Source: Narthecium ossifragum
Taxonomy: Eukaryota; Streptophyta; Magnoliopsida; Dioscoreales; Nartheciaceae
Assembly (NCBI GenBank): GCA_963920575.1
Contig: OY986974.1
Span: forward strand, 4,593,281-4,657,280
DNA length: 64,000 nt
Direction of reading: 5' to 3'
A model generated the notes under the pieces. It searched no databases and was not told the DNA's origin. It was given only the letters and a program-made list of their open reading frames with translations. The translations under genes and the position numbers were made by a program. This document shows, piece after piece, positions 11,955-24,609 of this stretch; the stretch's first letter is position 1, and every line of letters begins with the position of its first letter.

Positions 11955-13325
11955 TTCAAAAAGAAGGCTTCAATCGGGTGGTTGCACGATAGGTGCGGAA
12001 GTCAATTTATCAATCAGGGCTTGAAAAGCCTCTTGACAAGCAATAGTCCACTCAAAAGAGGTATCCTTTATCAAAAGATTACACAAGGGACGAGCAATAG
12101 CAGAAAAATTCTGAATGAATCTCATGTAAAAACCAGCATGCCCTAGAAAGGATTTAACATCTTTAACAGTCTTTGGCACAGGAAGCTTTGAGATGAGATC
12201 GATTTTTGATTGATCCACTTCAATGCCTTTGGAAGAGACAATATGGCCCAACACAATGCATGAGGGCACCATGAAGTGACACTTTTCCCAATTAAGCACA
12301 AGGTTCTTCTCCTCACACCTGCCCAAGACTCTCTTTAAGTTTTGCAAGCATGCATCAAAAGTATTACCAAATACAGTCAAGTCATCTATATATACTTCCA
12401 TACATTCCTCGATCATATCAGCAAACATACTCATCATACAACGCTGAAAAGTAGCAGGAGCATTACATAATCCAAATGGCATTCTACGGAAAGCATAAGT
12501 ACCAAAAGGGCAAGTAAAAGTAGTTTTTTCCTGGTCCTCTAAAGCAATCTCAATCTGATAATATCCAAAATAACCATCAAGAAAACAATAAAAAGGATGT
12601 CCAGCTACTCTCTCTAAAATCTGATCTAAGAACGGTAATGGAAAGTGATCCTTATGGGTGGCAGCATTCAATTTTCTATAATCTATGCACATGCGCCATC
12701 CTGTCACCAATTTAGTGGGGACAAAGTCTCCACTTTCATTTTCAACAACAGTGACAGCAGATTTTTTAGGCACAACCTGTGTAGGACTCACCCATTTGCT
12801 ATTAGCAATAGGATAGATAATCCATGCATCTAATAATTTCAACACTTCAGTTTTTACTACCTCTTTCATTGTAGGGTTCAACCTACGCTGAGGATCCCTA
12901 CGAGGTACAGCCCCTTGTTCAAGATTAATCATATGGGAACATATCAAGGGACTAATACCTTTCAGATCTGCTATACTCCATCCAATAGATGATTTATGCT
13001 CATTTAAAACGCTAAGTAATTGTTCACCTTGCTCTGCAGTTAATGCTGAAGAAATAATAACTGGGTATGTATCACCTAGACCAAGATAGGCATGCTTCAA
13101 TCCTTGAGGAAGCGGCTTCAAGTCCAGCTTGGGCGACTCTATTGCTGATGGCGTTGGTGGCTGTCCTCTTTCTGGCAGTTCTTCAAACTTTGGATTCCAT
13201 GGACGTGCAAAAGAACAATGTTCTAAATTTTTGCACATACCATCAACATCAACATTTTCATCCAAATCTAATTCAAGAGAATTAATTTCAGTGGTAGCAA
13301 ACTCCTCTTCAGTGAGCAAATCAAT
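11955..13325 (-). pseudogene. Athila-like pol: reverse transcriptase (broken)
   Basis: A 449-codon open stretch on the minus strand (13319-11970) encodes a Ty3/Gypsy reverse transcriptase. Visible landmarks are WVSPTQVVPKK, MCIDYRKLNAATHKDHFPLPF, the fold block FCFLDGYFGYYQI-like, TFTCPFGTYAFRRMPFGLCNAPATFQRCM, and the catalytic YIDD within MEVYIDDLTVFG. It ends at a TGA where a conserved tryptophan codon is expected (SAPIVQPPD then stop). The catalytic centre is intact but the polyprotein frame is not. Confidence 0.92.
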
Positions 13326-14675
13326 CTAATAAGTCTGCTGGCATTCATCATCCTCATCAGGCTGCTTAGCAACATTAAAAACATTAATTTCTAAAGTCAT
13401 ATTCCCAAAAGTTAACTTCATTAAGCCATTCCTGCAATTAATTATAGCATTAGCAGTAGCAAGAAACGGTCTACCTAAAATAATAGGAATTCTAGAATCA
13501 GCAGTTACTACAGCCTGAGTATCCAAGACTAAGAAATCAACAGGGTAATAAAATTTATCTATTTGAACAAGCACATCCTCAACTACTCGTGGAGTCTTCG
13601 TGGATCTATCTGCCAATTGCAAAACCACAGATGTCGACTTAATTCGTCCTAAACCAAGTTGCAAGTAAACAGAATATGGCATTAAATTGACACTTGCACC
13701 AAGATCTAATAAAGCTTGTCCTACTTCATGCTCTCCAATGAAACAAGACACAGTAGGACAGCCAGGATCCTTATATTTAGGAGGAATCCTATGCTGAAGT
13801 AGTGCACTAACCTGCTCTGTTAAAAATGCAGTTTTCTTTACATGATGTCGTCTCTTCATTGTGCACAAATTTTTAATCACTTTAGCATATGTAGGAATTT
13901 ACTTAATAACATGCAAGAGAGGAAGGTTTACCTTAACCTGCCGAAGATGTTCCAAAATCTCGCTGTTGGGCTCCATGGTCAATTTAGTGGATTTCAATGC
14001 CTGAGGGAAAGGGACACATACTTGAAACTCACATGGTGTAGGGCCATCTGAATGGTCGGTCTCTACATGGTTCTCATCAATCCGGTCCTCTTCTTCAACA
14101 ACAATAGGAGGTTCAGTGGGCTCTTGTGAAGGGCTTTTTGTTGTTTTCCCGCTTCTTGTAGTTACGGCATTCATCTCCTTCACATTATTTTGCTCAGCAC
14201 TAGATACCTGCGTTTGTTGAGGTTGAGCTGGGAACTTCCCTCGTTCATACACGCTCAAAGAGTTGATCAGCTTCATGATCTGGCTCTTGATCTCTTGAAT
14301 ATCCTCCTTCCTTTCCTTAGATTCCTGCACAATCTTAGATTTTAGTTCCTGTAAATTGTCATTAAATGTAGGCCTAGGAAAACCAGATGTATTATAAGGA
14401 TGGTTAGAAAAAGGCTTATTAGGTGGCGGTTGATGATGCTCGTTGCTCTGTGGAGCGTTCGACTTCCAGCTGAAGTTCGGATGCTCTCGCCATCCTGGAT
14501 TATACGTATCTGAATAGGGAGTGTAGGGCCTCCTGAATCTGCCTACAGCGTTGCAATGCTCGTCGTACACACCTCTCATCTCAGCATAGGTGGGGCAATC
14601 ATCAATCTGGTGGTCCACGCCTTGACAGATCGCACACGGCCCAGCCGGCCTTGTAGGTTCATTGTATAGAGAGGT
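13326..14675 (-). pseudogene. Athila-like gag C-terminus and protease (broken)
   Basis: From 14675 the minus strand encodes a zinc knuckle (CAICQGVDHQIDDC), then a low-complexity linker. After an in-frame TAA at 13896-13898 comes a retroviral-type aspartic protease, with catalytic LLDLGASVNLMPYSVY near 13700 and IPIILGRPFLATA near 13480. A TAG follows the QQTY stretch before the reverse-transcriptase part. All breaks seen in this block are single in-frame stops without shifts. Confidence 0.88.
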
Positions 14676-15617
14676 TCAGGCAGCCATCATATCTTTGGTC
14701 TTTAATAGCTCCAACTCCCTTGTTAGACTCTCCATTTTAGCCTTAAGTGCGTCTTCCTCGCGTAGCTGATATACTCCTCCACCTTGTTGTTGCGATGGTG
14801 GTCTGGCTATGCTGGTATTATCTGTTGCGCTCGGCCCAGTCCATGTATGAGCTTTCTCAGCAAGCTCTGTCAAATACTCAATAGCTGCGTCAGGATCTTT
14901 TTGCAAAAATTCACCATTACACATCATCTCAACAAATTGGCGTTCTCTAACAGTTAAACCATCATAGAAATAACTAACAAGACGCCAACTTTCATATCCA
15001 TGATGCGGACATAAATTCAACATGTCTTTAAATCGTTCCCACTCCTGATACAAAGTTTCACTATCCTTCTGTGTGAAGATCGAAATCTGTCTCTTAAGTG
15101 CGTTGGTTTTGTGCTGTGGGAAATACTTGTTGAAAAATATCTGTGTCATTTCAGCCCAAGATCCTATAGATCGTGGCCTCAAGGAATATAACCAACTCTT
15201 CGCTCTATCCTTCAGTGAGAAGAGAAAAAACTTAAGTCGGATCATATCTAGTGCACCTGGTTGGCTATGGAAGGTTGCTACTACTTCCTCAAAGTCCCTA
15301 ATATGCACATATGGATTTTCATTTTCCAACCCATGAAAGGTAGGAAGCAATTGAATCATACCAGGTTTAAAGTCAACATGTGCTGCATTAGGTGGAAACA
15401 TGATGCATGAAGGTGTAGCAGTGCGAGTAGGATGCAAGTATTCTTGCAAACTGCTAGGAGCTTGTTCTTCCTCGTGCTCAGCCATAATGAAAGTATGTTG
15501 TGAAGTTTGTGACTGTGCGTCAAAGAGATCAGCAATATATGTCTCACTATCAGAAGTTTCAGAATCACCCTCGGGACGTCTAGCAAATCTGCCTAGTTCG
15601 TCTCTATACCGAGGCAT
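14676..15617 (-). pseudogene. Athila-like gag
   Basis: The start chosen is the methionine of MPRYRDELGRFARRPEG at 15617, because the upstream in-frame residues look like leader translation. The capsid-like Retrotrans_gag domain spans about residues 100-250, with the blocks FFLFSLKDRAKSWLYSL, WAEMTQIFFNKYFP and YQEWERFKDML. The frame ends at a TGA after KDMMAA, just before the zinc knuckle, which lies in the same frame. That stop is the first of several that disable the polyprotein. Confidence 0.88.
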
Positions 15618-15849
15618 ACACCAACAAACACACAATCCAAAAGATGCAAACCAACTAAAGAAAATAAGCAAAAACGATAATTGAAACTAAGCTTACTAAC
15701 TAAAACCGAATAAAAAGAAAACAATCCTAATAGAGAAGAAAAAATCAAAACCAAAATAAAGAAATAAAGACTAAAGAAAATGAACGAAGTTACCGCTTTC
15801 GGTGTCTACAATCACTGTAATCTGATTCTGACGCTTTTCTGAACCGTCT

Positions 15850-15866
15850 CCCCAGCAACGGCGCCA
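15850..15866 (-). promoter_or_regulatory. Primer-binding site (tRNA-Asp type)
   Basis: The minus strand reads TGGCGCCGTTGCTGGGG five bases inside the 5' LTR. It is complementary to the 3' end of plant tRNA-Asp apart from about one position. This primer type is usual for the Athila lineage and supports the orientation. Confidence 0.85.
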
Positions 15867-15871
15867 ATTTT

Positions 15872-17551
15872 TGATGTCGCTCAAATGTGTCACGCACAGC
15901 GGTCGCGGTGCAGTACAGCATAAGAGAGGTCGAATTCCACAGAGAGACAAGCAGGAAAGATCCAGAAATACAGATAATAATATATTGAAGACAATGAAGA
16001 AAGCTAACTAAATTAAATTAGATCAAAGGATTAATGATAATGTAATGTTAACTAAAGAAATCAGGCTTTTGATAAGGCTAGGCTTCAGGAATCACTTCAC
16101 TCGGATTTAGGTTCTTCTCTTCTCAATGGTTCATATAATACTAAGTTAAGGGATTCACATCCCAATCGCCTTAACCGGAAGATATAGAATTATGAATCTG
16201 ATAAAATATAAATGTCTCTTCCTAAGATTGGTTCTTCCTTTTTATAGTTCTAACTTCATCCAACCAAACCTAAGAATACACGATACCGGCTATCACTACA
16301 GGCAACGCGTAGCAAAAGTTCATCGGGACAAAGCCCTAACTCTATCTAACCGGATCTCTAAGAATACACAATACCAACTCTCACAATCGGCAATGCATAG
16401 CAAAGATTCCTCGGGATAGAGCCCCAACCTTGTCTTACCAGATCCCTAAGAATACACAATACCAGTTGTCACTACGGGAAATGCATAGCAAAGGTCTCGC
16501 AAGACTCGGTAGGAGAATCAAAAGAGAAGACTATGGGATTATAAGATCATGAAAGAAGCATGACTGGATTCATAATATTAATCATCCACATAGAAATCTA
16601 TAATCTGAAAATAATATTTGAAGATCCAATACATAGAAAAGAGTTTAACAATGAAGATTAAAAATTATGAACCATTGTTGGAGAAGAAGCCCTAGTCCTC
16701 GCTAGATCATCCGTCCGCCATGCCCGCGGATTACTCGGCCATGGATGGAGATTCCTTCATCTTCTTCCCTTGAGAAACGTCGAGAAAAGAGCCTCCAAAA
16801 ACGTCCAAAAAGTCCCCTTTGATTAACCCTAAGTATCCAATTTATAGCCACAAATCTCTCCATCCACGGATTAGATCTGAACCGTATGTTTTCTTCACTG
16901 GAAACGTCGGATCGATCCCTCCCAGGGTGTCGGATCGATCCCTCGCATTAAAACTCCAACTTCTGACTTCGCCTGTGTCCGATCGATGGATGGATCGATC
17001 GAACTGTGTTCCTCTAGAAAGCATACGTTCTGTCAACCTTTAATTCCCAAGTCCGATCGATCGGACTATGGATGTCGGATCGATCGGACCCCGTAGGGGG
17101 GATGGAGGGATTGATCGGACCCTATATGGCTGAAAAATATATGTTCGGTCACGTTTCTGCGTAGTCCGATCGATCGGCGGATCGATCGGACTTCCAGCTT
17201 ATTTTCTGTTCTGCCATTCAGACTGCGCCATCGGTACTAAAATTGCCGTAACTTCCTCTAGGAAACTCGGAATCATGAACCGTAAAATTCTCCAGAATCT
17301 AGACTTCAAGAGCTTTCCAACTATATATGGTACATCATCTTGTTCTTCATGAGCAGGTACAGATTAATTTTTGAAGTTGATCCATATACTCTTTTCAGCT
17401 TCTTTTAACCCCAATTTCCTACATTTTCCAAACAACCATGTGAAGCAACATATAGATGTAAAAATAGTAATAAAGATGTTGATTAAGGATAATAATCTAG
17501 CAATTGAGATGGTTATAAGACCGTTCAGAGTGCACTTTCATGCACTCATCA
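15872..17551 (-). mobile_element. Athila-like element, 5' LTR
   Basis: This is the 1680-bp partner of 7281-9032, with the same ends. Scattered single-base differences plus one block of about 73 bp distinguish the pair. The missing block lies between two short repeats (TCCGATCGATCGGACTATG-like), as expected for slippage or recombination. The GATCGATC cluster is at 16909-17190, upstream (minus strand) of a TATA-like box near 16840-16850. Confidence 0.9.
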
Positions 17552-19572
17552 GCACTTGCAAACGCCGCCCGGGTAGGAGTGAGCACTAAGCTCAGTAGGG
17601 TTCTACTTACGACACACACAAGAAAGGGGAAATTGCAACTGAACTAACTCTGTGCCAAGTACTGAGACCTGCCAAGGACCCCATAAATCCGATCAATAAC
17701 CCGAAGGGTACCTATCCAAAGTACGTCTCCGACAGCCACTGCTTAGGGTGAACCTTCTTCGACAATTCCTGACACAGGGTGGACAAGGACGATACCTGTA
17801 GGACACCCCTCTCTAAGCGGGACCTCCACACTTGGCGGAACAACCGTGGTTATGACAACCAACTCTCAGTACTTCAAGCAACAGAGCTAACACTACCCCA
17901 AATAGCAGACTAACAACACTACAGTCAAACCCTAGGCATCTAATGCACAATCAACAATGCATGCAACAGTATAAACAAGCACAATCAAGGGCACAGGCTT
18001 TGGCCCATTTATACTAAACATTCCCGAGGGTTCATGACTCCCTCGGTTAACCACAAAACGATAAAGGCATACAGCCAGCCCATTTATTCTACACAATCCC
18101 GGGAGTCATCACACTTCCGGTTCAACCACAAAGTGGTAACAAATAACAGTTATAGCAATATCACTAACATGCCATTCTCTGCTACCCTCAGGCACTGTTC
18201 CTAGAAACACTGGATCGATCCAAACATACCCATGGATCGATCTGACCGCCCTCAGTGAACAGACCATCTTGGGTGCAACCCGGATCGATCCAACATACCC
18301 ATGGATTGATCCTACCTGAAGTCTGATCGATCCAACTCATATGGATCGATCCTACTTGCAGTCCGATCGATCCAACTTGCATGGATCGATCCAACTCGAA
18401 AAGCCCAAGAACAAGAAACCATTCTCTACATAGCAGCTAGTTGATCCGTCGATCCGATGTCCAACCGATGTTAGATTCGGGATCCAACCTAGCCTCCAGT
18501 AGATTTATATGCATGGATCAACATATCCAAAATCCAGAATCATCTAACGGCTAGATTAATGGGAAAATACTAATCAAAACCGCTAATCAAACTAACTTAC
18601 CAAGCACTTGCTGCAACGCAGCCTTCCAGTAATAAATTCATAAAACATCGTAGGAAAATCAAAAAATTATGAAATTAGTTGGGTTTGAGAGATACCTCAG
18701 AGATCTACAACTCCTATATTCATGACAACCCAAGAACATGCATGTACTGATCGAAAAACTCGCCGCAAGCCGACTGTTCTTCAAGAACAGCAGAAACCGG
18801 AAAAATCCGAGATTAAACATGCATAAATCCTACTAAAATATCAACTAAAGCTTATGAAACTTATACCAGAAATTCTACTAAGCAAGACGAATCCAACAAC
18901 ACAAAGAACAGTAAGTTCTAACGTCTAGATTAAGAGAAACCCATTAAACAAGTCACGTAGGTAGAACACCTACCGGAAGCGCTAATCCTCGGCTGATTCC
19001 CCGCTAAACGGCCGCTAACCAAGCAACTAAACCACACCAGGGATCTTCCTCACACCGCCACGGATCCAACGAGCTTTAGAACACCCAAAACGGTGGCCGG
19101 AGGAGGAAGAACGGCGAAGAAGAAGGTGCTGCCGGAAAACAGGGGAAGAAACAGAGCTCCGCGGGAAGAAGAGAAGGAAGGAAGAAGAAGCAGGAGAAGG
19201 AGAGGAAGAAAAGAGAAGGGGAAAGCCGGGAAGGCAAGGGAAAAGGGGAAGCAGAGGAGAGAAAGTCTCCTCTCCCCATACAGTGGAGAGCGACGGCCAC
19301 GACGGCCATCCTCGCAACTCCACCGACAAGCTACAGTGCCCGATCGATCCAACCTATCCGAGTCCGATCGATCCAAGACTGGCTAGATCGTTCCAACACT
19401 AGCTTGGATCGATCCACAGGTCAAAAACCTCCTAAACGGATCTAGTCAAACACAACCATCCATCAGAGGCTGTGCGTGCATGCGGGTGAGAAACTAACCG
19501 ACAAGGCGCAATTTACCAAATTGCCCTTGTGGTCAGCAACGAGCTACAAGAATAGAGGGACAGATCCTCACT
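17552..19572 (-). mobile_element. TGTGAGGA-family LTR, truncated copy
   Basis: This is the reverse complement of a family LTR. It begins inside the splice-acceptor-like block, which is thus present twice around the Athila element, and runs to AGATCCTCAC at 19572. Hairpin plus TATA-like modules lie at 18015-18060 and 18085-18130. Palindrome clusters occupy 18212-18396 (GGATCGATCC type) and 19341-19412. Because the acceptor block is repeated, this is a different LTR copy from 6548-7275. Confidence 0.65.
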
Positions 19573-20535
19573 GTTAACTTCACTAATTACCTTTAATTGC
19601 TGCAACGCAGCCCATCCGTAGGAAACTCATAACAATTTATAGGAAAATTAGCAAATTATGAATCTGGTTGGGTCTGAGAGTAGACTCAAATATCTACAAC
19701 TCTCATGTTCATCATAAATCACGATCATGCATGTACAGACTGGAAAACACGCCGTAAGCCGGCAGTTCTTCAAGAACAGAGAAACCGGAAAATTCGAGTT
19801 TAAACATGCTAAAATCATACTAAAAACTCAATCAAATCATATGAAACTCAAATAAGAAATTAAGCTAACCAAGATGCACACAACAACACCATGAACACTT
19901 AGATCTACAGGCTAGATTAAGAGAAAACCCAAAATAAACTCAAATAGGAAGAAACCTACCGAGCTACGCAAACCTCGGATGAATCCTCGCTATTCAAGCA
20001 CTAGACCGGCTTCAAACCAAGCCACAGATCTTCATCACGCTGCCACGAGTCCAACAAGCCCTCAAGCACTCAAAACGATGGCCGGAGGAGGGAGAACGGA
20101 AGGGAAGAAGGAGAAGAGAAACAAACCGGAAAAATAGAGGAGGTCTCGGGCTACTTATAGGCTCGAGTCCGATCGATCGGTCCCAGGACCGATCGGTCAG
20201 ACTATGACGGGTTAAGTCGGTTTGCATTCTTATCCGAACAAGTCGGCCGCGCCGACTACTGACACATGTCCGATCGGTCGCTCCCAGGAGCGACCAATCA
20301 CACACGGGCCACCAGCTGCCGCAAAAACAGGCTTCTGCGCGCCTAAGCTTGGATTTTTCGATCCCAAGCCCACCTAGAGTTCTAGCAAACACATAAATCA
20401 AACATAGTGGTTGTGTGTGCACCACGTGGATGTGAAACAAACCGACAAGACGTAATTTACCAAATTGCCCTTGTGGTCCACAACGAGCCATGGACCCAAG
20501 CGGTCCACCCAGGAGTAGAGGGATAGGTCCTCACA
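19573..20535 (-). mobile_element. TGTGAGGA-family LTR, 5'-terminal part
   Basis: It repeats the layout of 18590-19572 and ends at TCCTCACA, the reverse complement of the family's TGTGAGGA start. On the minus strand a TATA-like CCTATAAGTAGCCC lies at about 20147-20160. A cluster of CCGATCGATCGG-type and related inverted motifs lies upstream at 20164-20290. The following pentamer AATCA pairs with AACCA at 6543-6547. Confidence 0.7.
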
Positions 20536-20608
20536 AATCATATGAGGTTCTTCAGTCCAAGGCCTCCTAATGACTTATGACGACAGACCCTATCCCAAGC
20601 AATCACCT
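20536..20608 (-). mobile_element. LINE reverse-transcriptase segment
   Basis: A short piece of the minus-strand LINE, the reverse complement of 42217-42290. It bridges the end of the LTR block and the next solo LTR, and it rejoins 6547 on one side and 22010 on the other. Confidence 0.75.
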
Positions 20609-22009
20609 TGATACGAGCGCGGTCTACTCGCAATCCTCTCATATCGGGTCTCTACTACTCCAATTGATCAGAATATATTGAGTCTGATCGGACTTGATTG
20701 ACTGAATCTGGCTAGCTGGATCAAGTCTGGCTTAAGCTAGTTCAGATCTGGGTAAGCCTGATTGGGATAGGACTTGACTGGGTTGGATTGGGTTAAGTGG
20801 TTTGGCTGAACCGGCTTGGATTGAGTTAAGTGGTTTGGCTGGTTTGATATGGTTCAAAGGGGGATCCGACGGCTAACGAGTCACCGGTGTGGATCGCCGA
20901 CGATGGGGTTTGCCGGCAGTCGAAACCTAGGCAGGAAGGGTCGTCGGAGGATGGGGATGCGGTCTAACAGAGCGGATTGGTTGGAGGAGGGCTAGATCGA
21001 TGAGATCTAAGATGTGGCCGGCGGTGGGTTTAGAGGAGAAGATGGTCGGGGATGATGGTGAGGGCTATGGGGACGTCAGGAAGTAGAGGGGAAGGGTTGT
21101 GGGGAGAAGAGTAACGGATATAATGGATCCGATCTTCCAATGGATGGCTAGAGGCGACGGATCTGGAAGGGGTCGATGACGGTGAAGCTTGGGGAGGACG
21201 GGGATATCGTCGGAGAAGATGATGGAAGCGGTGGAGAGGTTGGACAGATTCGTGAGGGCTCGAGGAAGAGGATGGAGGCCTTGGTTGGTGACGGGGACAG
21301 CCGAAGAAGGCTGGGGAAGGAGGCCATAGGTGATCACGAGGAAGAGAGAAGAGAGGAAGAAGGTGATGATACTGACGTGGCAGATGATGAGGAGAGAGAG
21401 AGTGGTGATGTGGCGAAGAGAGAAAAAGGACGTGGAGAGAGAAATATCGGTGGAGGCGGTGCCGGCTACGGAGAAGGTGACCGACAAGGAAGAAGGTGGA
21501 TCGGTGGACGTCGGTTGAAGAGAACTCTTGGAGAAGAGAACTCAACCTCTGGAGTGTTCCTGATGGAGAACTAATCTTTGGATAACTCTAGGAGAGGATT
21601 AAACCATTACTCTATGAGAAACTACTCCGAAACTAGTCTCTAATTTATTCATCTAACTCACATCATTGATCATTCATGGATACATCATGCCTACTGAGGT
21701 CCTTTTATAGAGACCTCGACTGAGTCCTAATCCAATTAGAAAACTCCCGTGTTTAATTAGCAAGTAATAAGGCTTTAATACTTAAACTCAACTTACTAAC
21801 TCAAATGGACTCTTTATTAACTCCTTAACAACTTGTGGTTATCTAGGAAAGTAAATAACAACTAGAAATCAAAAGACTAATAATAAACCCTAATTAAATA
21901 CTCTAGTTTGAACTAGTGAAGTCCAAGTCAAACTAGAAAAGAGGCTAAACTCGTTTGGGTCATCTTCTGGGCGTGGGTCCAGTTGGTCGAGTCGAATCGA
22001 CTCGTATCA
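20609..22009. mobile_element. Solo LTR with TGATACGAG termini
   Basis: A 1401-bp insertion in the LINE with perfect 9-bp inverted ends (TGATACGAG / CTCGTATCA), starting TG and ending CA. Flanks are CACCT and CACTG, diverged from the CACCG expected at the empty site in the plus-strand LINE. No retrotransposon gene is inside. The purine-rich frames at 21176-21574 and their complements are low-complexity. It is unrelated to the TGTGAGGA family and has no GATCGATC cluster. Confidence 0.65.
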
Positions 22010-22365
22010 CACTGACGCCCCGCCCCGCCGTTCTTGCCACAAGAAGTTCCGTACAAATTTATCAATCTTGTTTAGAAAACATATAGGGAGAGGCCGTGCC
22101 ATGATCTGATACATCGGAATTGCTTGAAGCACAGATTGTGCAAATACTACCCTCCCTGCTCCAGCTAGATGAGATGTTTTTCCATTAAGTAGTCGGTCAC
22201 TAACTGCCTACATCACAAAATTAAAATATTTTCGATACATCCTCCCCGCCTCCAAAGGGATCCCTAGGTATCGCCAAGGCCCCTTCTTTTCTTGCAATCC
22301 CAAGGTATTAGAAATCCGCCTACGTCTCCACCTAGAAGCCGACTTAAAAAATTTGACACTGGATT
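22010..22365 (-). mobile_element. LINE reverse-transcriptase segment
   Basis: The reverse complement of about 41870-42215. It encodes the region just after the catalytic motif, in broken frame. It is flanked by two solo LTRs. Confidence 0.75.
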
Positions 22366-24609
22366 TGTGAGGACCTGCCCCTCTATCCCTGTGGCTTGTT
22401 GTTTACCCCAAGGGCAATTTGGGAAATTGCGCCTTGGCGGTCGTTTCACACTGGGTGTACACACACAGACCTTGTTTGGTGCTTGTGTTTGTTAGAAAGG
22501 TTAGGTGGAACCAGGTACGGAAATCCTGGGCTTGGGCTTGTGTCTCAACCCAAGGTTGCCGTTCTGGGCAAGGGAGATCGATCTCCATGGCAATGAAGAT
22601 CGATCTTTCTGTGCCTAGAGGTCGCCGTTCTGGGCAAGGGAGATCGATCTCCATGACCATGAAGATCGATCTCTCTGTGCCTGGAAGTCGTTGGCGGTGG
22701 CTTTCGAAGGACGGCCACGGCGATGGCCGTCGCTTCCCCTGTCAGGGGAGGGAAGACTTTCCCTCCCCTCCCCCAGCTTTTCCCCGCCTTCGCCGGCTTT
22801 CCCCCGGCCTTACCCCTTCCCCTCGTCCTTCCTTTCCTTCTCTTCTTCCTTCCTCCTCCTCGCGAGAGCTCTGCTTCCCCTGTTCCGGCTGAGAGCTTCC
22901 TCTTCGCCGTTCTCCCTCCTCCGGCCACCGTTCTTGGAGCTTGAGTGGCACTGAGAGCTACCAGCCCACCTAGTTTGGTGAGGTATGGTGGAGGTTTCCG
23001 GCGGTATCCCTCGCCGTCCGGCCGCCGGAGAACCCAGTCAAGATCGATCTCATGGGATGAGATCGATCATGTTTGGGGTGGCACGCCCCGCCCGAGCGAG
23101 AGCGATCTCCCTGGGAGGGAGATCGATCTCGTGGTGGGCGGTGTCGGTATGTCAAGGGTCACATACAAGATCGATCTTCATATGGGTGGAGATCGATCTA
23201 GTTGGGGTGACCAGGACGGGTGCTTCTAGCCTCGAGGAAGATCGATCTCGCTACTATAGGAGATCGATCTCCTTCGGTGCAGAGAGGGTTTTTACTTACT
23301 TTAAGTGCTGTTTTGCCCGCGGAGCTTCGCCTGCAAGTGGTTTTGACGGTTTTGCCCTCGGGGCTTAACATGTTGCTTATCATGCTTATGTTTACTGCTT
23401 TGTGGTTAACCGAGGGAGTAATGAACCCTCGGGAATGCTTAGTATAAATGGGTTGGCAGTATGCCCTTACCGCTTTGTGGTGAACCGAGGGAGTCATGAC
23501 CCTCGGGAATGCTTAGTATAAATGGGCCGAAGGTGTGCCTTTGTTATGTTGTTTGTTACTGCTTTCCCTATTCATATCCTGCCCTGCTTCCTTGTGCATT
23601 AGACATGCTAGGTTAGACTGGGTGGGGTTGACCCGTGAACTTCGGTGATCTAAGGCTAAGTGGTGGATGCCGTTACCCGACATGTGTCCCCATGCTGGTG
23701 GCCAGCAAGGGCAAGCATATCCTACAGGTATCGTCCGGACCACCCTGTGTCAAGGACCGTCGGAGGTAGCCCAGTCCTCGAGCAGTGGCTATCGGAGGGA
23801 CGTACGTTGGACAGGAACCTTGGGGAGGGAAACATCGATGGGATCGATGGACTCCCTGGCTAGGCTTAGTCCTTGGGTCAGGAGTTAGGGGTCTTGTTGG
23901 CTCTGTGGCTTGGAGTACTGAGAGGTGGTAGTCTTAACCTCGGTCGTTCCGCCAAGTGTGGAGATCCCGCTTGGAGAAGGGTGTCCTACAAGTAGCGTCG
24001 TGTCCACCCGCTGTTAGCGATTGTCGGAGTTGCCCACCCCTGAGCAGTGGTTGTCGGAGGGGCGTACTTGGGACAGGAATCCTTCGGGTTATTGACGGGA
24101 TTTATGGGATCCTTGGCAAGCCTCAGTACTTGGCCTCAGGGTTGGTTCGTTGGGTTTGCCTTCTTAACGAGAGTGGTAGAGTAGGACCCTGCTGAGTTGT
24201 TGCTCATTCCTACCTGGACTGGGTGTTTGTAGGTGCGGGTCCCCGTTCTCCTCCGGTGCTTCCCCGTCGGCAGTCTCGTGGCAGCGTGCCGGATCCTGAC
24301 CATGTCTGAGGGTCAAGATGGGTTCGTTTGTGCGTTTGCGGAGACCCCGGTGGGTGGTGTAGCTTCTTTTTGGGGACTGTTGATCCCTTGTAGCTTGTTG
24401 TACTAGAACTCTGTTTAACTCTTTAATATCTGTTTTGTAATAGATGTTAATAGATGTTGTGGTAGTTCGCTTCCGCCTTGTGCTTGCAGTCAGCTGTTTC
24501 CGCCAGCTGTGCGTTAGTCTCAGCTGTTTTCGCCAGTTGAGGCTAGTAGATGTAGGTTTTTCCCCTCGTGTCCCGGCCCGGTCTGGGTCCTGCGGGTCGG
24601 GGCGCGACA
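22366..24609 (+). mobile_element. Solo LTR, TGTGAGGA family
   Basis: Ends are TGTGAGGACC and GGCGCGACA, with a perfect target-site duplication GGATT (22361-22365 and 24610-24614) in the LINE. Palindromes of the AGATCGATCT type occur at 22576-22672 and again at 23042-23268. The hairpin plus TATAAATGG module is tandemly doubled at 23404-23453 and 23479-23527 (period about 75 bp). An acceptor-like TTTGTAG/GTGCGGG lies near 24225-24238. No coding capacity. Confidence 0.92.

Noticed and set aside
19027..19386. Overlapping proline/serine- or arginine/glutamate-rich frames (also 21030-21574, 22545-22954, 32221-32886, 55872-56345, 60161-60690)
   Set aside because: These are translations of purine/pyrimidine-rich leader or microsatellite DNA inside LTRs and foldback elements, with no domain or start context.
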